From Bacteroidota bacterium (GTDB lineage Bacteria > Bacteroidota > Bacteroidia > Flavobacteriales_D > Crocinitomicaceae), in NCBI GenBank assembly GCA_024280155.1, contig JAJRQQ010000096.1, positions 19,168 to 83,167 on the forward strand: 64,000 nt of DNA. Reading direction: 5' to 3'. Below, in pieces: positions 1 through 10,125 of this stretch. Below the pieces are notes generated by a model, which worked only from the letters and a program-made list of their open reading frames with translations, had not been told where the DNA came from and searched no databases. The first letter of the stretch is position 1. Every line of letters starts with the position of its first letter. Position numbers and translations under genes: made by a program.

Positions 1-846
1 AGAAGAATTTTTAATTGCTTCAGAGAATAAATAAGCAACTTGCTTTTCGGGGTCTGGCAAACTACCTTTTACGATAAAATCTTCTTTGTTTATAGGTAAA
101 GTTCCTGTAATAAATCGGTCGTTGGAGTAAGGTGCACCATAAATGTATGAATTATCTCCTCTTTTTTGAGAACTAAGAACATAATTTATTAACATCAATT
201 CAGGTACAAATGGAGTTATTTTTACCAAAACAGTCGATTGATTTACTTTTGTACCTGTTTTAAAATGCAATCGAATGAGGTTGTCTCCAATTGTTAATCC
301 TGAAGGACCTGCACCGTAATAATTCCCCATATCAACCCAACTCCATCCATCTGGAGCACCATTGTATCCAAATTCAGATGCATCTGCAATAATATTTCCT
401 GAAATTGATTTAATTCCTTTCTTCTTTAATTCGTTGACCCATTCTCGCAAAAAATCGTATTGATGTTCTTCTTCATTGAAGTATTTACTTCCTAAAGTTG
501 GGTCGCCTCCTCCGCGTATCCAAATATTTCCGTTGAGAACACCATTTGAATCGATTATCCCATCTGTGTAGACACGAGTTTTTGCCCTGTAATTTGGGCC
601 TAAAATTTCTAAAGCAGTAGCAGTAGAGAATAATTTTGTTGTCGATGCAGTAGGCATTGTTCGTTCACTACCGTATGAATAGATTGTTTTTTTAGTCGAT
701 AAATCAACCAATTTAAAACTTACCGAAGCATTTTTATGTTGATTATCATTGATGAAATGTTGCACAGAATTTTCAATTGTTCCGTGTGCAATTGTTAAAT
801 TTAACCCGTAGAATAGTGTTATAAGGAATAGACTTAGTATCTTCAT
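1..846 (-). CDS. dacB: D-alanyl-D-alanine carboxypeptidase/endopeptidase, PBP4 (S13) family, 3' part cut by window edge
   Basis: Minus-strand reading from ATG at 846: MKILSLFLITLFYGLNLTIAHGTIENSVQHFIND...; contains TMPTASTTKLFSTATALEILG (SxxK context) and NGNIWIRGGGDPTLGS. Absent from the ORF track because it runs off the window. Confidence 0.85.
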   Translation of the reverse strand, partial: MKILSLFLITLFYGLNLTIAHGTIENSVQHFINDNQHKNASVSFKLVDLSTKKTIYSYGSERTMPTASTTKLFSTATALEILGPNYRAKTRVYTDGIIDSNGVLNGNIWIRGGGDPTLGSKYFNEEEHQYDFLREWVNELKKKGIKSISGNIIADASEFGYNGAPDGWSWVDMGNYYGAGPSGLTIGDNLIRLHFKTGTKVNQSTVLVKITPFVPELMLINYVLSSQKRGDNSYIYGAPYSNDRFITGTLPINKEDFIVKGSLPDPEKQVAYLFSEAIKNSS

Positions 847-931
847 CAAAATTTTTTGTTAAAATTCGTCAAGAATTCTCAATGAATGTGCCAAAAGTCA
901 AAAACTTTTAAACAATTGAGTAAGAATAATT

Positions 932-2134
932 ATGGCAACGTATAAAAGGAAAATTAAGGTATTGCGTATCATCAATCGATTTAACATTGGTGGTCCAACC
1001 TATAATGCAACCTTTTTAACGGCTTTTTTAGGAGATGATTTTGAAACAATGCTCGTTGGTGGAATGCCTGAAGAAGGAGAATCTGATTCTTTGTATATTC
1101 TTGAGAAATATAATGTTACTCCATTTTTAATGAAAGAAATGGTACGTAAGCCAAGTTTAAAAAATGACAAGGCAGCTTATCGAAAGATTAAAGATATTAT
1201 CGAAGAATTTAAGCCGGACATTGTTCATACTCATGCATCTAAAGCAGGTGCATTAGGACGAAAAGCGGCTAAATCTTGTGGTGTCCCAATTATTTTGCAT
1301 ACATTTCATGGACACGTTTTTCATTCTTATTTTGGGAGAGTAAAAACGGCCATTTTTAAGCAGATAGAGAAATTTTTAGCCAGGAAATCAGATGTTATTG
1401 TTGCTATTTCAGATATACAAAAAGAAGAATTAACCAAAACCCACAAAATTTGTTCTCCTGAAAAGGTAAAAGTGATTCCTCTAGGATTTGATTTAAAAGT
1501 GTTTAAGGAGAAGAAAGAAAGTGAACGTAAGCGTGTTAGAGCTTATTATGGCATTGAAGATGATGAAGTTGCTGTAGCAATTATTGGTCGTTTAGCCCCT
1601 GTAAAAAATCATCATCTTTTTCTTGAAGTGATAGATGACGTTCTTCAAAAAACATCGAAGAAAGTGAAATGTTATATTGTTGGTGACGGAACTGAGCGAG
1701 AGGATATTGAAGAAAAAGTAAATAAAATCAATCAGAAGTATAATCATGTGATACAAATGACGTCTTGGATAAAAGATGTGGCAAGTTTTAATGCAGGAAT
1801 GGATGTGATTTGTTTGACATCTAAAAATGAAGGAACTCCAGTTAGTTTGATTGAAGCTCAAGCGTCCGGTGTCCCTGTTGTAACAACTGATGTTGGTGGT
1901 GTTAGAGATGTTGTTTTGGAAGGTGAAACAGGTTTTGTTGTAGCGAGAAATAATAAAGAAAAATTCGCTAAAAAATTACTCGAACTCGTTGAGAATGAAA
2001 AAGAACGAGAAAAAATGTCACAAAATGGATGGAATCACGTAGAAGAGAAATTCCATTATACAACTTTGGTTAAAAATATGACTAATTTGTATCATGATTT
2101 AATAGAATTGAAAAAAAATGAATTGGATTTATAG
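932..2134 (+). CDS. Glycosyltransferase family 4 (group 1)
   Basis: N-terminal RIINRFNIGGPTYNATFL, HTFHGHVFHSYFG, C-terminal SKNEGTPVSLIEAQASGVPVVTTDVGGVRDVV signature. Confidence 0.9.
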   Translation: MATYKRKIKVLRIINRFNIGGPTYNATFLTAFLGDDFETMLVGGMPEEGESDSLYILEKYNVTPFLMKEMVRKPSLKNDKAAYRKIKDIIEEFKPDIVHTHASKAGALGRKAAKSCGVPIILHTFHGHVFHSYFGRVKTAIFKQIEKFLARKSDVIVAISDIQKEELTKTHKICSPEKVKVIPLGFDLKVFKEKKESERKRVRAYYGIEDDEVAVAIIGRLAPVKNHHLFLEVIDDVLQKTSKKVKCYIVGDGTEREDIEEKVNKINQKYNHVIQMTSWIKDVASFNAGMDVICLTSKNEGTPVSLIEAQASGVPVVTTDVGGVRDVVLEGETGFVVARNNKEKFAKKLLELVENEKEREKMSQNGWNHVEEKFHYTTLVKNMTNLYHDLIELKKNELDL

Positions 2135-2891
2135 AATACTATTTTTATTATCGTTTGCTTCAACTTTACTGTTTCAAAGTTGTGGTATAAACAGTAACTT
2201 AATGTTTAAACAAGCAAAAGGGGAGGAAAACAATGATTCTATTCCTTTAAGACCTGCAGAAGCATATCGCATATCTCCAGATGATAAAATTACGTTCACT
2301 TTATCAACAAATAATGGTTCTGATATCATTGAAGGAGTTACAGGGATTTCAGATGACTCAAAAAGACAAACGAAGGCAACTACAGAATATTTAGTTCGAA
2401 GAAATGGAGAAGTTGAACTGCCTGTTTTAGGAATTGTTCATGTGACAGGATTAACAGTTGAGGAATGTGAGGATACATTGATTCATTTATTCTCTTCAGA
2501 ATATCAAAAACCATACGTTCAAGTTAAAATAACCAATCAAAGAGTGATTGTTTTTCCAGGAAATGGTTCTGATGCAACTGTCGTTCAGCTAAAAAACTCG
2601 AATACAACTTTGATGGAGGCATTGGCTTTAGCTGGGGGCATAACTGACAGAGGGAAAGCAAATACAGTGAAACTGATGCGAAAGGTGAATGGAACTCGTC
2701 AAGTTTATGTTATTGATTTGTCCACAATTGAAGGATTAAAATATGTGGACATGATTGTTCAGGCAAATGATTATATTTACGTTGAACCAACACCTGAAAT
2801 TGCAAAGGAAATAGCACAAGATGTTGTTCCAATTGTTTCTCTTTTGTCGAGTGCAATTGTTATTTTTACAGCCATTAATTTTTTGAAATAA
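2118..2891 (+). CDS. Polysaccharide biosynthesis/export lipoprotein (Wza-like, SLBB)
   Basis: Lipoprotein signal (LLFQSCG), YRISPDDKITFTL, GEVELPVLGIVHVTGLTVEECEDTL; C-terminal TM. Confidence 0.85.
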   Translation: MNWIYRILFLLSFASTLLFQSCGINSNLMFKQAKGEENNDSIPLRPAEAYRISPDDKITFTLSTNNGSDIIEGVTGISDDSKRQTKATTEYLVRRNGEVELPVLGIVHVTGLTVEECEDTLIHLFSSEYQKPYVQVKITNQRVIVFPGNGSDATVVQLKNSNTTLMEALALAGGITDRGKANTVKLMRKVNGTRQVYVIDLSTIEGLKYVDMIVQANDYIYVEPTPEIAKEIAQDVVPIVSLLSSAIVIFTAINFLK

Positions 2892-2892
2892 A

Positions 2893-5304
2893 TTGAGTAA
2901 TAAAAGTCTTTTCATAAATAAAACGTATGATCCTCTCATTCTGAGAACGATTCTAAAAAGGTATTGGTGGTGGCCATTCTCTTTTGTTTTACTGTTTAGT
3001 TTTCTTGCATTTTTCTACCTGAGATACACTAAACCAGTGTATGAGTCTTCGATGGTTTTACAACTTTCTGATAAAGATAATGCGAAAGAAATTCTTGATT
3101 TTGAGAACATGAATTCACGAGATAATCAACTTTCAAGTGTCACTGAGTTATTGCGCTCTGAGTTACTTTTTCAGCGTGCTATAAAGAGCATGAAAATGAA
3201 TATCAGTATGTATTCTCGTGGAAAGGTGTTAACAGAAGAACTTTATTTGAAGAGTAATTTTTATGTTCAACCATACGAATTAAGTGATTCTTCCATTATT
3301 GGAAAAGAAATTAATTTCCAATTTAAAGGAGAGGATGTTACTTTAACCTACGAACATGGAGGGAAACAAAAGGAGTTATCAGGCAAAGTCAATAGTCATT
3401 TAAAGAATGAAGATTTTGATGTTGTCTTGAAAGTTGTTGATAAAAAAGGATTCAAAGAGACCACGCATGAAAATGAATTGTTTTTTGTGTTTAACAGTAT
3501 TCAATCGGTGACAGATCGATTGAAAGATGGGTTAAAAGTAATGCCCTTAGATGTCAATGCAAAGACAATCTCGATTTCTTTTAGAGGGTATAATCCTCAA
3601 TTATGTCGTGATGTTACTTTGGCAATTTCAAACGCATTTATTTCTTTCGATGAAGAAAATCAGCGAAAAGGTTCTGAAAATATTTTAAATTTCATTAATG
3701 TTCAGTTGGATTCTCTTTCGATGGAATTGAAAGCTTCTCAAGATAGTTTAATGTTGTTTCAAAGAGTACAAAATTTACCTGATCCTGAATCAGCAAATCT
3801 TGAATTTAATGAAAATGTCAATAAACTTCAAGATCAATTGTATACGCTCGAAGAAGAATTAAATTCTTTGGAAAGTGTACATAGAATGCTAGCCAAAAAT
3901 CCGGACAGATTAGAAGTGTATCGACTTTTACCCGAAATGTTAGGTAAAAGCTACGAAGAATCTTTGGTGAAAAGAATTGAAGAACTACATCTTTTGTTGG
4001 AACGAAAAGAAGATTTATTGTACAAAGTAACCGAAGACAATTCTGAAATTAAACTTTTGAATAATAAAATTCAAGCAAAGATTAATTCGATTCAGATGAG
4101 TATTGCTGCAATTGAAAATCGTTTGACACAAAATGCTTCTGTAATTAAAACAAAAATTAATGCTTACCAGAATAAAATATTTGAATTACCAGAAAAGAAA
4201 ATGGAGTTCAACCGCTTAAAAAATATTCAAGATTTAAATGACAAATATTTCACATTACTAACTGAAAAGAAAGTGCTTTATGCAATTTCCGATGCTGGTT
4301 ATGCTTCTTCAAATAGAGTGTTGAGTCAACCAAAAGTATCTGGTGTACCTGTTGAACCAAGTCGTAAGTTTATTTACAGCACATTTATCTTATTTGGTGT
4401 TGTGATTGGTTTAGGAGTAATGTTTCTAAAATATTTGATGTTCAATGAAATCAATATGATTGAGGATTTAGAAAGCATTTTACCTCCTCAAGCTTCAATT
4501 TTGGGTGGAATTCCATTGTTCAAATACAATATGGAGTTCTCAAAATTAATTGTTGCAGAAGCACCGAAGTCATCCATGGCAGAATCCATGCGTAAGATTC
4601 GAACGAACTTGAGCTATATCAATCCAGATTATAAAACGATTGCCATTTCTTCTTCGATTTCCGGAGAAGGTAAAACATTCGTGGCATTGAATTTAGCTGG
4701 AATTATTGCGATGTCAGGTAAGAAAACGGTGCTATTGGATTTAGATTTACGTACACCGAAAATTCACCTCGGAATGAATGTGGATAATATCAATGGGATG
4801 AGTTCATTGATTGTTGGGCAAAGTAAAATGGAGGATTGTATTCACAATATGGGAATTGATAATCTAGATTTTATTACCGCAGGTCCAACACCACCAAATC
4901 CTTCTGAATTATTATTGAGTCAACGATTTAAAGACATTATTGAAGAATTAAAATCGATGTACGATGTAGTGATTATTGACAACCCTCCGGTAGGATTAGT
5001 TTCGGATGGTGTGAGAAATTTAACGGATGCGGATATTCCTATTTATGTCTTTAAATCACATTATTCTAAACGTAATTTTGCTAATCGTGTCAAAGAGTTA
5101 TTTGAGGTGCAGCAATTAAAATCGTTGAATGTTATTCTAAATGGATTACAACTGTCTAAATCTTCTGCGTATGGCTATGGCTATGGCTATGGTTATGGGG
5201 ATTACGGAAATGGGTATATGGAGGATGACACCAAAGTTTTCAAAGAAGCTGCAAAACAAGCGAAATGGTACCGAAAAATCTTTAAAAAGAATGGAAATAA
5301 ATAA
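2893..5304 (+). CDS. Polysaccharide co-polymerase / BY-tyrosine kinase (Wzc-like)
   Basis: Wzz-type N-terminus, Walker A SSSISGEGKTFVALNLAG, Walker A' VLLDLDLRTPK, DVVIIDNPPVG, C-terminal Tyr cluster YGYGYGYGYGDYGNGY. TTG start likely. Confidence 0.9.
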   Translation: MSNKSLFINKTYDPLILRTILKRYWWWPFSFVLLFSFLAFFYLRYTKPVYESSMVLQLSDKDNAKEILDFENMNSRDNQLSSVTELLRSELLFQRAIKSMKMNISMYSRGKVLTEELYLKSNFYVQPYELSDSSIIGKEINFQFKGEDVTLTYEHGGKQKELSGKVNSHLKNEDFDVVLKVVDKKGFKETTHENELFFVFNSIQSVTDRLKDGLKVMPLDVNAKTISISFRGYNPQLCRDVTLAISNAFISFDEENQRKGSENILNFINVQLDSLSMELKASQDSLMLFQRVQNLPDPESANLEFNENVNKLQDQLYTLEEELNSLESVHRMLAKNPDRLEVYRLLPEMLGKSYEESLVKRIEELHLLLERKEDLLYKVTEDNSEIKLLNNKIQAKINSIQMSIAAIENRLTQNASVIKTKINAYQNKIFELPEKKMEFNRLKNIQDLNDKYFTLLTEKKVLYAISDAGYASSNRVLSQPKVSGVPVEPSRKFIYSTFILFGVVIGLGVMFLKYLMFNEINMIEDLESILPPQASILGGIPLFKYNMEFSKLIVAEAPKSSMAESMRKIRTNLSYINPDYKTIAISSSISGEGKTFVALNLAGIIAMSGKKTVLLDLDLRTPKIHLGMNVDNINGMSSLIVGQSKMEDCIHNMGIDNLDFITAGPTPPNPSELLLSQRFKDIIEELKSMYDVVIIDNPPVGLVSDGVRNLTDADIPIYVFKSHYSKRNFANRVKELFEVQQLKSLNVILNGLQLSKSSAYGYGYGYGYGDYGNGYMEDDTKVFKEAAKQAKWYRKIFKKNGNK

Positions 5305-5836
5305 AACCGAAATAGAAGGATTACTCATTTTTACTCCTCGAAAATTTGAAGATGATAGAGGGTATTTCTTTGAAAGTTTTAATCAATCTATTTTTGATGA
5401 GGCTACAAACAATAAATTCTCTTTTGTGCAGGACAATCAATCGTTTTCAAAAAAAGGAGTTTTAAGAGGGCTGCATTTTCAAAACCCGCCATTTGCTCAA
5501 GGGAAATTGGTACGTGTAATCAAAGGTGCTGTTCTAGATGTTGCTGTAGATATTCGTAAAGATTCTAAAACGTATGGAAAGTATGTGAGTATTGAGTTGT
5601 CTGAAGAGAACAACAAACAATTTTGGATTCCTCCTGGATTTGCTCATGGTTTTATTACCTTAGAAGATGATACGATTTTTTCATATAAATGCACCAACTA
5701 TTATGCTCCTCAAAGTGAAGGTACAATACTTTGGAGTGACATTGATTTAAACATTGATTGGAAATTGAAACCAATATTTGTGAGTGATAAAGATGAAATT
5801 GGGACAGAATTCTGTAACTTCGCAACTCAATTTTAA
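5291..5836 (+). CDS. rfbC: dTDP-4-dehydrorhamnose 3,5-epimerase
   Basis: ATG at 5291 (MEINKTEIEGLLIFTPRKFEDDRGYFFESFNQ), KGVLRGLHFQNPPFAQGKLVRV, WIPPGFAHGFITLEDD. The tracked ORF start (5141) is upstream of the likely start. Confidence 0.93.
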   Translation: MEINKTEIEGLLIFTPRKFEDDRGYFFESFNQSIFDEATNNKFSFVQDNQSFSKKGVLRGLHFQNPPFAQGKLVRVIKGAVLDVAVDIRKDSKTYGKYVSIELSEENNKQFWIPPGFAHGFITLEDDTIFSYKCTNYYAPQSEGTILWSDIDLNIDWKLKPIFVSDKDEIGTEFCNFATQF

Positions 5837-5844
5837 ACTACTCG

Positions 5845-6928
5845 TGGAAATTAAACTTTTTCAAATACTTGGCTTTCTGCTCGGAGGTGCTGTTGTTGCG
5901 TATAGCATTAATGTTTTATTATTACGATTTTCTCGTTCTTTAGGAATTCGTAATAAAAATGATGTGACAGTAAGATGGAGCCAAGAATCGAAACCTTCTT
6001 TAGGTGGAATTAGCTTCTTTATTGTATTTGTCTTTTCTGCAATTGCATACATGATTGTATTCAGCGATGCACCCAATATTTTTCAGAACAAACAATTTGT
6101 AGGTTTATTTGTCGCAGGTTCTTTGGCTTTTTTAATGGGATTAGCTGATGATGCCTATAATACACGTCCGTTGATTAAACTTGTTGTGCAAATTTTATGT
6201 GGAGTATTATTTGTTCTAACGGATACAACAATTGATTTCTTTCATATTTGGTATTTAGATGATATATTGACTATTTTCTGGGTAATACTTATTATGAATT
6301 CATTGAATATGCTGGACAACATGGATGGAATAACAGGAACAACTGTTTTTTTTATATTGATTACCTGCTTATTCTCTGCTTGGATTGTTCTTCCATTCAA
6401 TGCCAATATTTGGGTACTTGTTTTGGTCTCTGTAATTGGGGCTGTTCTCGGTTTTCTAAAAATGAATTTACATCCATCACGCTTGTTTATGGGTGATGCA
6501 GGTTCACAGTTTATCGGGCTTTTCGTTGCTTTTTTGGGATAAAATATCTTTGGAATATTGGGGTTGCTAATCCGTTGGCAGAGCATCCTTCGTGGCTCGG
6601 AATGATGGTTGTTTTTGTAGCTTTTACTCCTGCAGCAGTTGATACTGTAACAGTTGTGATTAATCGACTAAAAATTGGACAATCTCCTATGGTTGGAGGG
6701 AAAGACCATACGACTCATCATTTGGTTTATGCAGGTCTGAGTGATTTTAAAGTTTGGCTCGTGTTTTTATTAATAGGCTTTCTTTCTTCTTTATTTGCTT
6801 TGGCAATGATTAATTTAATCACGTTAGAAACCTATTATCCTGTGCCATTTTTTGTGATTTATTCAATCTTTGTGTTTGTTTTATTGTATAAAAACACCAT
6901 CAAATATAAAGCACCTACTCAAAATTAA
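5845..6928 (+). CDS. WecA/MraY-family undecaprenyl-phosphate glycosylphosphotransferase, split by an apparent -1 frame change near 6530-6540
   Basis: MNSLNMLDNMDGITG, GFLKMNLHPSRLFMGDAGSQFIGLFVAFLG then, in the -1 frame, GIKYLWNIGVANPLAEHPSWLGMM...GGKDHTTHHLVYAGLSD; both halves are needed for the family fold. Confidence 0.85.
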
Positions 6929-6930
6929 TT

Positions 6931-8124
6931 TTATTCTTCTCTCTTTTTACTTCTGAAATAAATCAGTAACAAACCTACTAAGATTATTGCACTTGCCCCT
7001 AGAAGAGTCGTGTCATAATAAGGAATAGAGATTGAAAAATGTGAAAAAGCAATTCCTTGTGCAAATAATAATACCTCAGAAGAAATAAATCCGAGAAAAT
7101 AGAAAATCACCCCTAATTTATCCAATTGTATTTTTAAAATTGTTGAGAATAAGACAAAAATCATTGGGCTTAAAAAACCTAAAGTAAATAAGTGTATATA
7201 ACCGATAATGTAATTTGCTTTGAAACGGATGACATGCTCAAATAAATCGGGGAAGATGCTAAAAAACTGAAGCAATACTTTTATCGTAAACGCTGAAAAA
7301 GCAAAAATTAAGATAAATCGAACTTGCTTTCTGAGTTGTGTGGAGAACGTTTTTTGTGTGATTTTTAAAAGGTAGAAGAGAGAAATGACTTGTAAAATGG
7401 CTGATAAAATGGCAACAAATTGGATGCCCCAATGATTTTCACTCCAAAGTAAAGATAAGCTATAACCTAAAATACAAGAAACTGTTGTGAGGGTGTAAAA
7501 AGGAGTTAGCAATTTCAAAGAATCTTTGTTTAGTTTCTTCGAAATGTATCGGAAGAAAATCCCGAACAGTGTACAAATAAAAAAGCCATTGTATAAAAAA
7601 TGTAGATAGAAATAAATGGTATTGTGATACAACTCATGTTTTCCAAATTTTGCTACGATAATTCCGACCATCCAAATTGCAAGACTGGATAAGAAATAGA
7701 ATAAAATTCCTGTTTTTATAAAGAGAGAAGGAATACTTCGATTGTTTTTTATTTCTTTTAGAGTTGAAATGAGGTAAAAGTAACTCGTCAATAGGAAAAT
7801 GGATAAAAACAAGATGGAAAAGAAATGGTATCCTTGAATAGGAAAGCTGATGAGTAATCCAAATAAGGAAAAAACCATGATTTTGAAAAACCATTTGAGC
7901 TTTTGAGATTCATTTAACTTTTTAGGGAAATATTCTTGAGCAATTAAACTTATAACAGCTAAGAAACCCCAACCTAAGAAAGCAACATGTGAATGTCCTT
8001 CGAGAATGTTCTTGTAATTAAAAGGTATAAAATCTACGTGTTTATAGATCCGTAAAGTCAACCCATAGAATGCGGAAAGAATAAAAAATATTCGGGCAAT
8101 CTTTATTTGTTGTTGAATACGCAT
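6931..8124 (-). CDS. Polytopic membrane protein, possibly heme-copper oxidase subunit I/NnrS-like; divergent from the nor cluster
   Basis: About 12 hydrophobic segments; conserved-looking His contexts ILEGHSHVAFLGWGFLAV, YFYLHFLYNGFF, IGYIHLFTLGFLSPM. Confidence 0.55.
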   Translation of the reverse strand: MRIQQQIKIARIFFILSAFYGLTLRIYKHVDFIPFNYKNILEGHSHVAFLGWGFLAVISLIAQEYFPKKLNESQKLKWFFKIMVFSLFGLLISFPIQGYHFFSILFLSIFLLTSYFYLISTLKEIKNNRSIPSLFIKTGILFYFLSSLAIWMVGIIVAKFGKHELYHNTIYFYLHFLYNGFFICTLFGIFFRYISKKLNKDSLKLLTPFYTLTTVSCILGYSLSLLWSENHWGIQFVAILSAILQVISLFYLLKITQKTFSTQLRKQVRFILIFAFSAFTIKVLLQFFSIFPDLFEHVIRFKANYIIGYIHLFTLGFLSPMIFVLFSTILKIQLDKLGVIFYFLGFISSEVLLFAQGIAFSHFSISIPYYDTTLLGASAIILVGLLLIYFRSKKREE

Positions 8125-8186
8125 TTCATTTTTTTAAATGACAGAGTCAAAGGTAATCGTTTTATAACAATTATCAATCAATAAAC

Positions 8187-8229
8187 TGATGTATGTCATA
8201 TAAAAGGATGATACGTGGTTGTATATTTG
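8187..8229 (+). promoter_or_regulatory. Putative CRP/FNR-family operator (TGATGTATGTCA, 8187-8198) plus Bacteroidota -7 box (TATATTTG, 8222-8229) ahead of norC
   Basis: TGA-N6-TCA half-sites and a TAnnTTTG match; operator centre is about 42 nt upstream of the inferred TSS; no clear TTTG -33 element. Confidence 0.45.
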
Positions 8230-8264
8230 TCAAATAAATTAATACGAATTAAAAACGACAAAAT

Positions 8265-8708
8265 ATGCTATCGAAAAAACAAGCTCGAGCATTCTTTCTC
8301 GGAGGAACAGTAGTCACCTTTTTAATATTTATTGGGTTGACTGTTTATTCTTTAGGGGAAGCTCAGGATCAAACAAATATCGAAAACATGACAGAATCTG
8401 TTGTCAGAGGTAAAGTTATTTGGGAACAAAACAACTGTATGGGATGTCATACCTTACTTGGTGAGGGTGGTTATTACGCTCCAGAGTTAACAAAGGTTTA
8501 TGACAGGAAAGGTGCTAATTACATCAAAACTGTGGTAATGTCTAAGACACCTTGGGCGCCAAACGGACGTCAAATGGTAGATTATGCTATGTCTGAGGAC
8601 GAAGCAAATGATGTTGTTGAGTTTTTCAAATGGATTGGTGAAATAGACCTTAATGGATTTGAAACAGTTGTTTCGCCTCTTGCTGAAACAGATAATGAGT
8701 TAGAATAA
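8265..8708 (+). CDS. norC: Nitric oxide reductase cytochrome c subunit
   Basis: N-terminal TM anchor; heme c motif NNCMGCHTLLGEGGYYAPELTKV; adjacent norB. Confidence 0.92.
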   Translation: MLSKKQARAFFLGGTVVTFLIFIGLTVYSLGEAQDQTNIENMTESVVRGKVIWEQNNCMGCHTLLGEGGYYAPELTKVYDRKGANYIKTVVMSKTPWAPNGRQMVDYAMSEDEANDVVEFFKWIGEIDLNGFETVVSPLAETDNELE

Positions 8709-8724
8709 TTTAAAAAATAGAAAT

Positions 8725-10062
8725 ATGAAATATAAATCGCAAAAAGTAGCGTATTGGTTTTTTGCATTATCAATGCTACTGTTAACATTACAATTGGTTT
8801 ATGGTTTTATCATGGGGTTTGCGCACGCAGGTGCTGATGGATTGCATGAAATCATTCCTTTCAACACTGCAAAAGCAGTTCATACCAATTTATTAGTTGT
8901 CTGGTTGCTTTCTGGTTTTATGGGAGCAGCATATTACATTATTCCTGAAGAATCACAGCATGAATTAGTGAGTGTGAAATTGGCGTATGTTCAATTGATT
9001 TCCCTTGCTTTAGTTGGTGTTGCTGCTATCGTTGGTTATCATTTTAACTACTGGGAAGGTCGAAAATTCTTAGAGATCCCAAGACCACTTGATTATTTAG
9101 TGGTGGTAAATGTCTTAACATTCTTGGGTATTATTCTAGTTACTTTATGGAAAGGAAAAAGAAGAACAACAACTGCCCTCGTTTTATCTATGGGGCTTTT
9201 ATTTGCCGCTTTATTGTACTTACCAGGTATGATTGAATTTGACAGTCAAGTAATGGATTCTTTCTTCCGTTGGTGGGTTGTTCACTTATGGGTTGAAGGT
9301 GTTTGGGAATTAATTATGGGTGGTATTTTATCATTCTTGTTAATTAAACTAACAGGTGTCGATCGTGAAGTAATTGAAAAATGGCTTTATGTAATTGTTG
9401 GTTTGACATTCTTATCTGGAGTTCTTGGTACAGGTCACCACTATTACTATATTGGTGTCAACAAAATTTGGTTAATTGTTGGTGGAATTTTCTCAGCTCT
9501 TGAGCCACTCGCATTCTTAGCAATGGCATTGTTCGCTGTAAACATGTACCGAAAAGGAGAGAAAAAACATCCGAATAAAATTGCCCTTTATTGGACAATT
9601 GGTTCTGCGATTGTTTCTTTCGTCGGTGCTGGTTTGTTAGGTTTTGCTCACACATTACCTCAAACAAATTTATATACTCACGGAACATTGGTTACTGCGA
9701 TGCACGGTCACTTGGCATTCTGGGGAGCATACGCAATGATTGTTTTTGCAATCATCAGTTATGCACTTCCCAATATGACAGGTCGTAAATTTTACGATAG
9801 TGCAATGGGTAGAATGGCATTTTGGATGTCTAACATCGGAATGGTCGGAATGACAGTTGCTTTTGGTGTTGCAGGTGTTGCTCAAGTGTACTTAGAAAGA
9901 AAAATGAAATTAGACTTCATGTTTGTACAAGATGAAATCGAAGTTCATTTCTGGGTATTGATTACTATGGCAACATTGTTTAGTACGGGGATTACTTTGT
10001 ATATCATTGAGTTTATTAAGCATGGTAAGCCAACTGATGAAGCACTCGAAGTTTCAGAATAA
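8725..10062 (+). CDS. norB: Nitric oxide reductase large subunit
   Basis: AVHTNLLVVWLLSGFMGAAYYIIPEES, WWVVHLWVEGVWELIMGGI, GTGHHYYYIGV, MHGHLAFWGAYAM. Confidence 0.95.
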   Translation: MKYKSQKVAYWFFALSMLLLTLQLVYGFIMGFAHAGADGLHEIIPFNTAKAVHTNLLVVWLLSGFMGAAYYIIPEESQHELVSVKLAYVQLISLALVGVAAIVGYHFNYWEGRKFLEIPRPLDYLVVVNVLTFLGIILVTLWKGKRRTTTALVLSMGLLFAALLYLPGMIEFDSQVMDSFFRWWVVHLWVEGVWELIMGGILSFLLIKLTGVDREVIEKWLYVIVGLTFLSGVLGTGHHYYYIGVNKIWLIVGGIFSALEPLAFLAMALFAVNMYRKGEKKHPNKIALYWTIGSAIVSFVGAGLLGFAHTLPQTNLYTHGTLVTAMHGHLAFWGAYAMIVFAIISYALPNMTGRKFYDSAMGRMAFWMSNIGMVGMTVAFGVAGVAQVYLERKMKLDFMFVQDEIEVHFWVLITMATLFSTGITLYIIEFIKHGKPTDEALEVSE

Positions 10063-10084
10063 GAATTAAAATTTAGTATATTTG

Positions 10085-10117
10085 AATCAGAGTGGGAATT
10101 CGTTTCTCACTCTGATT
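10085..10117 (+). terminator. Strong hairpin between norB and norQ (intra-operon attenuator or terminator)
   Basis: AATCAGAGTG ... CACTCTGATT perfect 10-bp stem, followed by a weak T-rich stretch. Confidence 0.6.
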
Positions 10118-10125
10118 GTAATTTT

